Source: Dechloromonas denitrificans
GTDB lineage: Bacteria; Pseudomonadota; Gammaproteobacteria; Burkholderiales; Rhodocyclaceae
Direction of reading: 5' to 3'
DNA length: 64,000 bases
NCBI RefSeq assembly: GCF_020510665.1
Contig: NZ_CP075187.1
Span: 2,201,001-2,265,000, forward strand
Positions 60,245 to 64,000 of this stretch are shown here, one piece after another; positions within the stretch are counted from its first letter, which is position 1; each line of letters starts with the position of its first letter. Position numbers and translations under genes: made by a program. The notes beneath the pieces were generated by a model that saw nothing but the letters and a program-made list of their open reading frames with translations, did no database searches and had not been told where the DNA came from.

Positions 60245-61417
60245 ATGCTGGTCGACTACTTCCTGCATCTGAAATCACGGCAGATTCCGGTGTCGACCAA
60301 GGAACTGCTGGCGCTGCTTGAAGCACTGCAGGCCCGGCTGGTAAGCGGCAGTCTTGATGATTTTTATCTCCTCTCGCGCGCCATCCTGATCAAGGACGAA
60401 GCCCTCTACGACCGCTTCGACCGTGCTTTTGGCGAGTACTTCAAGGGTATCGAAGCCCTGCCCGGCTTCGAGGCGATGATTCCCGAAGAATGGCTGGAAC
60501 TGGCAGCCAAACGCCACCTTTCCGAAGAAGACCGGCTCAAGCTGCAGAAACTCGGTTACGAAAAGCTGTTCGAACAGTTCAAGCAACGGCTCAACGAGCA
60601 AAAGGAACGCCATGCCGGCGGCAGCAAGTGGATCGGCACGGCGGGCACCTCGCCTTACGGCCATGGCGGCTACCACCCGGAAGGCATCCGGCTGGGCGGC
60701 GACTCGGTCGGCAACCGGACGGCGATCAAGGTCTGGGAGCAGCGTGAGTTTCGCAACCTGGACGACAATCTGGAACTCGGTGTGCGCAACATCAAGGTCG
60801 CGCTACGCCGCCTGCGCCGCTTTGCCCGCCAAGGGGCAGCAACCGAACTCGATCTTGATGGCACGATTGCCGGAACTGCGCGCAATGGCGGATGGCTCGA
60901 CCTGCATCTGCGCCCCGAACGCCACAACACGATCAAGGTGCTGCTGTTCCTCGATATTGGCGGTTCGATGGACGACCACATCGAGGCCTGCGAGGAGCTA
61001 TTCTCGGCGGCACGCAGCGAGTTCAAGCATCTCGAACATTTCTACTTTCACAACTGCGTCTATGAAGGCATCTGGAAGGACAACCGGCGGCGCCATCAGG
61101 AACGGCTATCGACCTGGGATGTCATCCACACCTACGGCCCGGACTACAAGCTGGTCTTTGTTGGCGATGCAACGATGAGCCCCTACGAAATCGCCCGGCC
61201 CGGTGGCAGTGTCGAGCACTGGAACGAAGAGGCCGGGGCCGTCTGGCTCGAACGCATGCTGGCTACCTGGTCGCGTGCAGTCTGGCTCAATCCACTGGCT
61301 GAAACTCACTGGACGTACACGCAATCAATCCACATGATTCAGCAACTGCTCGGCAACCGGATGTATCCGCTGACGCTCGATGGACTGGAACGCGCCATGC
61401 GGACGCTCTCACGTTAA
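60245..61417 (+). CDS. CoxE-like VWA-domain protein, partner of MoxR
   Basis: 390-aa cytosolic protein of the VWA_CoxE type. Helical N-terminal region, then a linker with Gly/His-rich SPYGHGGYHPEGIRLGGDS. The VWA domain starts near VLLFLDIGGSMDDHIEACE, where the MIDAS is DIGGS rather than DxSxS; the rest includes YNHNC-like HFYFHNCVYEGIW, and LVFVGDATMSPYEI contributes the third metal loop. Translationally adjacent to the MoxR ATPase. Confidence 0.88.
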   Translation: MLVDYFLHLKSRQIPVSTKELLALLEALQARLVSGSLDDFYLLSRAILIKDEALYDRFDRAFGEYFKGIEALPGFEAMIPEEWLELAAKRHLSEEDRLKLQKLGYEKLFEQFKQRLNEQKERHAGGSKWIGTAGTSPYGHGGYHPEGIRLGGDSVGNRTAIKVWEQREFRNLDDNLELGVRNIKVALRRLRRFARQGAATELDLDGTIAGTARNGGWLDLHLRPERHNTIKVLLFLDIGGSMDDHIEACEELFSAARSEFKHLEHFYFHNCVYEGIWKDNRRRHQERLSTWDVIHTYGPDYKLVFVGDATMSPYEIARPGGSVEHWNEEAGAVWLERMLATWSRAVWLNPLAETHWTYTQSIHMIQQLLGNRMYPLTLDGLERAMRTLSR

Positions 61418-61427
61418 GGAAAGAACC

Positions 61428-62075
61428 ATGCAACGTCGCCAATTACTCAAAGGAATCGCCGCGCTGGCCTTGGCCGAGCGTTTGGGTGCCCTGCAGGCCG
61501 CCTGGGCTGCCGGCGGCAAACTACCACCACCCGGCATGCACCAGATGACCGGCGATGTGCGCATCAATGGCCAGCCGGCCAGTCCCGGCACACCGATCAA
61601 GCCGGGCGACACCGTCACCACGGGCCCGAACAGCCAGGCCATCTACATCATCGGTAATGATGCCTACCTGCAACGAGACCGGACAACGGTCAGCCTGGCG
61701 GGTCAGGCAGCGCGCGCCGGACTGCGCGTGCTGACCGGCAAGTTGCTGGCCGTGTTCGGCAAGGGAAACAAGCAGATCGAAACACCGACCGCAACGATCG
61801 GCATCCGCGGTACCGGCTGCTACATCGAAGCTGAAACCAAAAAGGTCTATTTCTGCCTGTGCTACGGCAAAGCCGAAATTGCCTCAGCACAGATGCCCGA
61901 CATCCACGAGCAACTGGAAACCAGCTACCACGATAAACCGGTCTACTTGCATGCCGATGGCAGCCAAATGATGGTGCCCGCCACCGTCATCAATCACACG
62001 GACAGCGAGCTGACGCTCCTTGAAAGCCTGGTCGGCCGTACGCCACCGTTCTACGGCAAGACCGGCGCCTATTGA
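61428..62075 (+). CDS. Tat-exported FecR-like domain protein
   Basis: 215-aa exported protein. The start at MQRRQLLKGIAALALAERLG gives a twin-arginine signal; a longer frame running back into the VWA gene is rejected. The FecR-type core is QMTGDVRINGQPASPGTPIK, then PGDTVTTGPNSQAIYIIGND and ATIGIRGTGCYIEAE. Three Cys are near FCLCYGKAEIA. FecR is normally an anti-sigma factor with a membrane helix; here only the periplasmic domain is present. Possible partner of the MoxR-VWA unit. Confidence 0.72.
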   Translation: MQRRQLLKGIAALALAERLGALQAAWAAGGKLPPPGMHQMTGDVRINGQPASPGTPIKPGDTVTTGPNSQAIYIIGNDAYLQRDRTTVSLAGQAARAGLRVLTGKLLAVFGKGNKQIETPTATIGIRGTGCYIEAETKKVYFCLCYGKAEIASAQMPDIHEQLETSYHDKPVYLHADGSQMMVPATVINHTDSELTLLESLVGRTPPFYGKTGAY

Positions 62076-62092
62076 GGCACGGTTTTGGCTCT

Positions 62093-63877
62093 TTATAGCT
62101 CGTCGACCGGGGGAGCCACCTTGACGACTTCTTCAAGCGTCGTGAGGCCCTGCGCCACTTTGAGCGCCCCGGAAATGCGCAGTGGGCGCATGCCCTCACG
62201 ATAAGCCAGATCACGGACACGGGCGATCTCGGTCAGCGGTTTGATCTGCTTGCGAATCTCCGGTGAATTGATCAGGATTTCATAGATACCGACCCGGCCC
62301 ATATAGCCGGTCATGCGGCACTCCAGGCAGCCGACTGCGTGGTGCAAATGCGTTGGCTCACCGGATTTCCATGGAGACACCAGGGCGCGCCAGGTCAGTC
62401 GCTGTTCCTCGGTGATCGGGCTCGATTTCTTGCAATGCGGGCATAGCGTGCGAACCAGCCGCTGCGCCATCACCCCGAGAACGGTTGAGTTGATCAGGTA
62501 GGCCGGAACACCGAGATCGAGCAGCCGGGTAATCGCCGATGGTGCATCGTTGGTGTGCAGGGTAGATAACACGAGGTGCCCGGTCAACGCTGCCTGGATG
62601 GCCATTTCGGCAGTTTCCAGATCACGGATTTCACCGATCATCACAATGTCCGGATCCTGGCGCATCAAGGCACGAACCCCATCGGCAAAGCCCAGCTCAA
62701 TACCGCGATTGACCTGCATCTGGTTAAACGATGCCTCAACCATTTCAATCGGATCTTCAATCGTGCAGACATTGACCTCCGGCGTAGCCAGCTGCTTGAG
62801 CGTGGTATACAGCGTTGTCGTCTTGCCCGAACCGGTCGGCCCGGTCACCAGAACGATGCCATTCGGGGAACTGGTCATTTGCTGCCAGCGCGCCTGATCC
62901 TCCTCCGAAAAACCAAGCGAGCGGAAATCGCGGACCAGCACCTCGGGATCAAAAATCCGCATCACCAGCTTTTCACCAAATGCCGTCGGCAATGTCGATA
63001 AGCGAAGTTCAACCTCTTGCCCGGTCGGAGTTCGGGTCTTGACCCGACCATCTTGCGGCCGCCGCTTTTCAATCACGTCCATGCGCCCCAGAAGCTTGAT
63101 CCGGCTGGTCATGGCATTCATTACCGTCATCGGAATCTGGTAAACCTGATGCAGCAGACCATCGATACGAAAACGGACAATCCCCAGATCGCGGCGGGGC
63201 TCGATGTGGATATCCGAGGCACGCTGGTCGAAAGCGTACTGCCACAACCAGTCGACGATATGAACAATATGCTGGTCATTGGCATCGAACTGGCGGTTGC
63301 TCTTGCCCAGTTCAACCAGTTGTTCGAAATTCGAAAGTGCCTGGGTATTTTCTCCCTTGGAAGCCGCTTTCTTGACCGAGCGGGCCAGATTGAAGAATTC
63401 GACAAGGTAGCGTGAAATATCGTCAGGATTCGCCATGACACGGCGAATCTCCTTGCGCAGAATGGGCTTGAGTTCGCTTTCCCACTCCCTGACGAAGGGT
63501 TCTGCCGTCGCGATCACGACTTCGCGCGTGCTGACCTGAACCGGGAGGATGCCGAAGCGGGCGGCATAGGCACTGGACATGACATCCGTCACCCCGGTGA
63601 AATCAATTTTCAACGGATCAATGTGCAGATATTCAAGGCCACATTTTCCGGCCAGCCATTCGCTCAAGCCATCGAGATTCAGCAAGCGTCCGGGCGGTTT
63701 GAGCGAGCGCCATTTTTGCTGATCAACAAGAACCAGGGGATGCGCCTTGTGCCCCTGCAAACGCTGCTCAACCTTCAATGCTTCAGCCATCGCATGATCG
63801 ATCATGCCGTCTGCCAGCAGCATTTCAAGCACTTCCGGGAGCGTCAAACGATGCTCATGTACTGGTTTTCCATTCAT
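62093..63877 (-). CDS. GspE/PilB-family secretion/pilus assembly ATPase
   Basis: 594-aa ATPase of the type II secretion/type IV pilus class. N-terminal MshEN-type domain (LTLPEVLEMLLADGMIDHAM, LPVQVSTREVVIATAEPFV). The catalytic part has ASDIHIEPRRDLGIVRFRID, Walker A IVLVTGPTGSGKTTTLYTTL, the Asp box TIEDPIEM, Walker B DPDIVMIGEIRDLETAEMAI and the His box LVLSTLHTNDAPSAI. The tetra-Cys zinc site is LCPHCKK...GCLECRMTGYMGR. ATG at 63877 preferred over TTG at 63886. No pseudopilin genes adjoin it. Confidence 0.93.
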   Translation of the reverse strand: MNGKPVHEHRLTLPEVLEMLLADGMIDHAMAEALKVEQRLQGHKAHPLVLVDQQKWRSLKPPGRLLNLDGLSEWLAGKCGLEYLHIDPLKIDFTGVTDVMSSAYAARFGILPVQVSTREVVIATAEPFVREWESELKPILRKEIRRVMANPDDISRYLVEFFNLARSVKKAASKGENTQALSNFEQLVELGKSNRQFDANDQHIVHIVDWLWQYAFDQRASDIHIEPRRDLGIVRFRIDGLLHQVYQIPMTVMNAMTSRIKLLGRMDVIEKRRPQDGRVKTRTPTGQEVELRLSTLPTAFGEKLVMRIFDPEVLVRDFRSLGFSEEDQARWQQMTSSPNGIVLVTGPTGSGKTTTLYTTLKQLATPEVNVCTIEDPIEMVEASFNQMQVNRGIELGFADGVRALMRQDPDIVMIGEIRDLETAEMAIQAALTGHLVLSTLHTNDAPSAITRLLDLGVPAYLINSTVLGVMAQRLVRTLCPHCKKSSPITEEQRLTWRALVSPWKSGEPTHLHHAVGCLECRMTGYMGRVGIYEILINSPEIRKQIKPLTEIARVRDLAYREGMRPLRISGALKVAQGLTTLEEVVKVAPPVDEL

Positions 63878-63945
63878 GCGGGCCAATATAGCATGGAGCG
63901 AAGTAAGGTTTTGTAAGGCCGGAAAATGACGCGCCGTGCATCGAA

Positions 63946-63978
63946 AAAAAGCCGCCTGACAAGATCAGGCGGCTTTCT
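63946..63978 (-). terminator. Rho-independent terminator of the gene entering from the right
   Basis: 12-bp stem AAAGCCGCCTGA/TCAGGCGGCTTT with loop CAAGA; on the minus strand a run of seven T follows. It ends transcription of the minus-strand gene whose last codons are at the window edge. Confidence 0.88.
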
Positions 63979-64000
63979 TCAACGTTGGCGCAACGGGGTC
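63965..64000 (-). CDS. C-terminal end of an unidentified minus-strand gene
   Basis: The last 36 bases read on the minus strand as an open frame ending DPVAPTLKKAA and stop. The stop codon lies inside the arm of the terminator hairpin, an arrangement seen in compact genomes. Too short to identify the product. Confidence 0.4.
   Translation of the reverse strand, partial: DPVAPTLKKAA

Noticed and set aside
1..64000. CRISPR arrays, tRNA or rRNA genes, prophage or integrative elements
   Set aside because: No regularly spaced direct repeats, no cloverleaf-type tracts between genes, and no phage or integrase genes were seen.

Overview
The window is a densely packed stretch of a chromosome, about 60% GC by eye, from a betaproteobacterium. 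The S6-PriB-S18-L9 ribosomal cluster, the gyrA/ompA/ubiG/gph run, an N-degron transferase pair, a full Rnf complex and an aerobic/propionate-type CoA metabolism suggest the Rhodocyclaceae (Dechloromonas/Azonexus-like). That family assignment is inference from gene content and style, not from a search. There are no rRNA or tRNA genes, no CRISPR array and no prophage. The only mobile element is one IS1182-family insertion sequence. No gene-free stretch exceeds 300 bases.

Layout: 1-5.8 kb holds gyrA (5' part, minus), a methylthioadenosine/S-adenosylhomocysteine deaminase-type amidohydrolase, an OmpA-family protein, ubiG, gph and a class I methyltransferase. 5.8-11.3 kb has a large peptide-binding lipoprotein, a peroxiredoxin, a PIN-PhoH ATPase and a Tat-exported transglutaminase-like protein. 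11.3-14.3 kb (minus) is dnaB and the rpsF-priB-rpsR-rplI operon with a candidate S6:S18 autoregulatory leader. 14.3-20.4 kb (minus) carries an acyl-CoA dehydrogenase, a FimV-like inner-membrane protein, a CbiM-like permease and etfA/etfB, which diverge from a TetR regulator with twin palindromic operators. 21-26 kb (minus) is a translationally coupled ppx-mlaE-mlaF-mlaD-lipoprotein operon for lipid transport. 26-30.2 kb (minus) is acuI, a response regulator with degenerate GGDEF, and prpE, an acrylate/propionate CoA module.

30.2-32.5 kb has an NlpC/P60 hydrolase whose terminator hairpin was the target of the IS1182-family element. 32.5-37.2 kb is a Fur-type iron(III) ABC transporter (binding protein, permease, ATPase) with an ankyrin gene inside it. 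37.2-42.1 kb continues with the N-degron transferases aat and bpt, a set of small secreted proteins, a CapA-type phosphoesterase and an EAL/HDOD signalling protein. 42.1-46.6 kb (minus) is a TolC-MacA-MacB tripartite export operon. 46.7-50.9 kb has a branched-chain-amino-acid-type binding protein, a second ankyrin paralogue, azlCD and pyrD. 50.9-58.0 kb is rnfABCDGE followed by nth, with a PAS-GGDEF cyclase inserted between them on the other strand. 58-62 kb has FIST, DUF1841, MoxR, VWA and Tat-FecR-like genes. The right end is a GspE/PilB-type ATPase and the last codons of another minus-strand gene.

The most unusual signal is not a gene. A 10-mer, TGCGGTCGAC (often extended to ATTGCTGCGGTCGAC), occurs 16 times in both orientations across the window, in several reading frames and in unrelated genes, far above chance. 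It looks like a genome-wide DNA-level motif, either DNA-uptake-like or a binding or architecture motif. Functions throughout are read from motifs and neighbourhoods without database searches.
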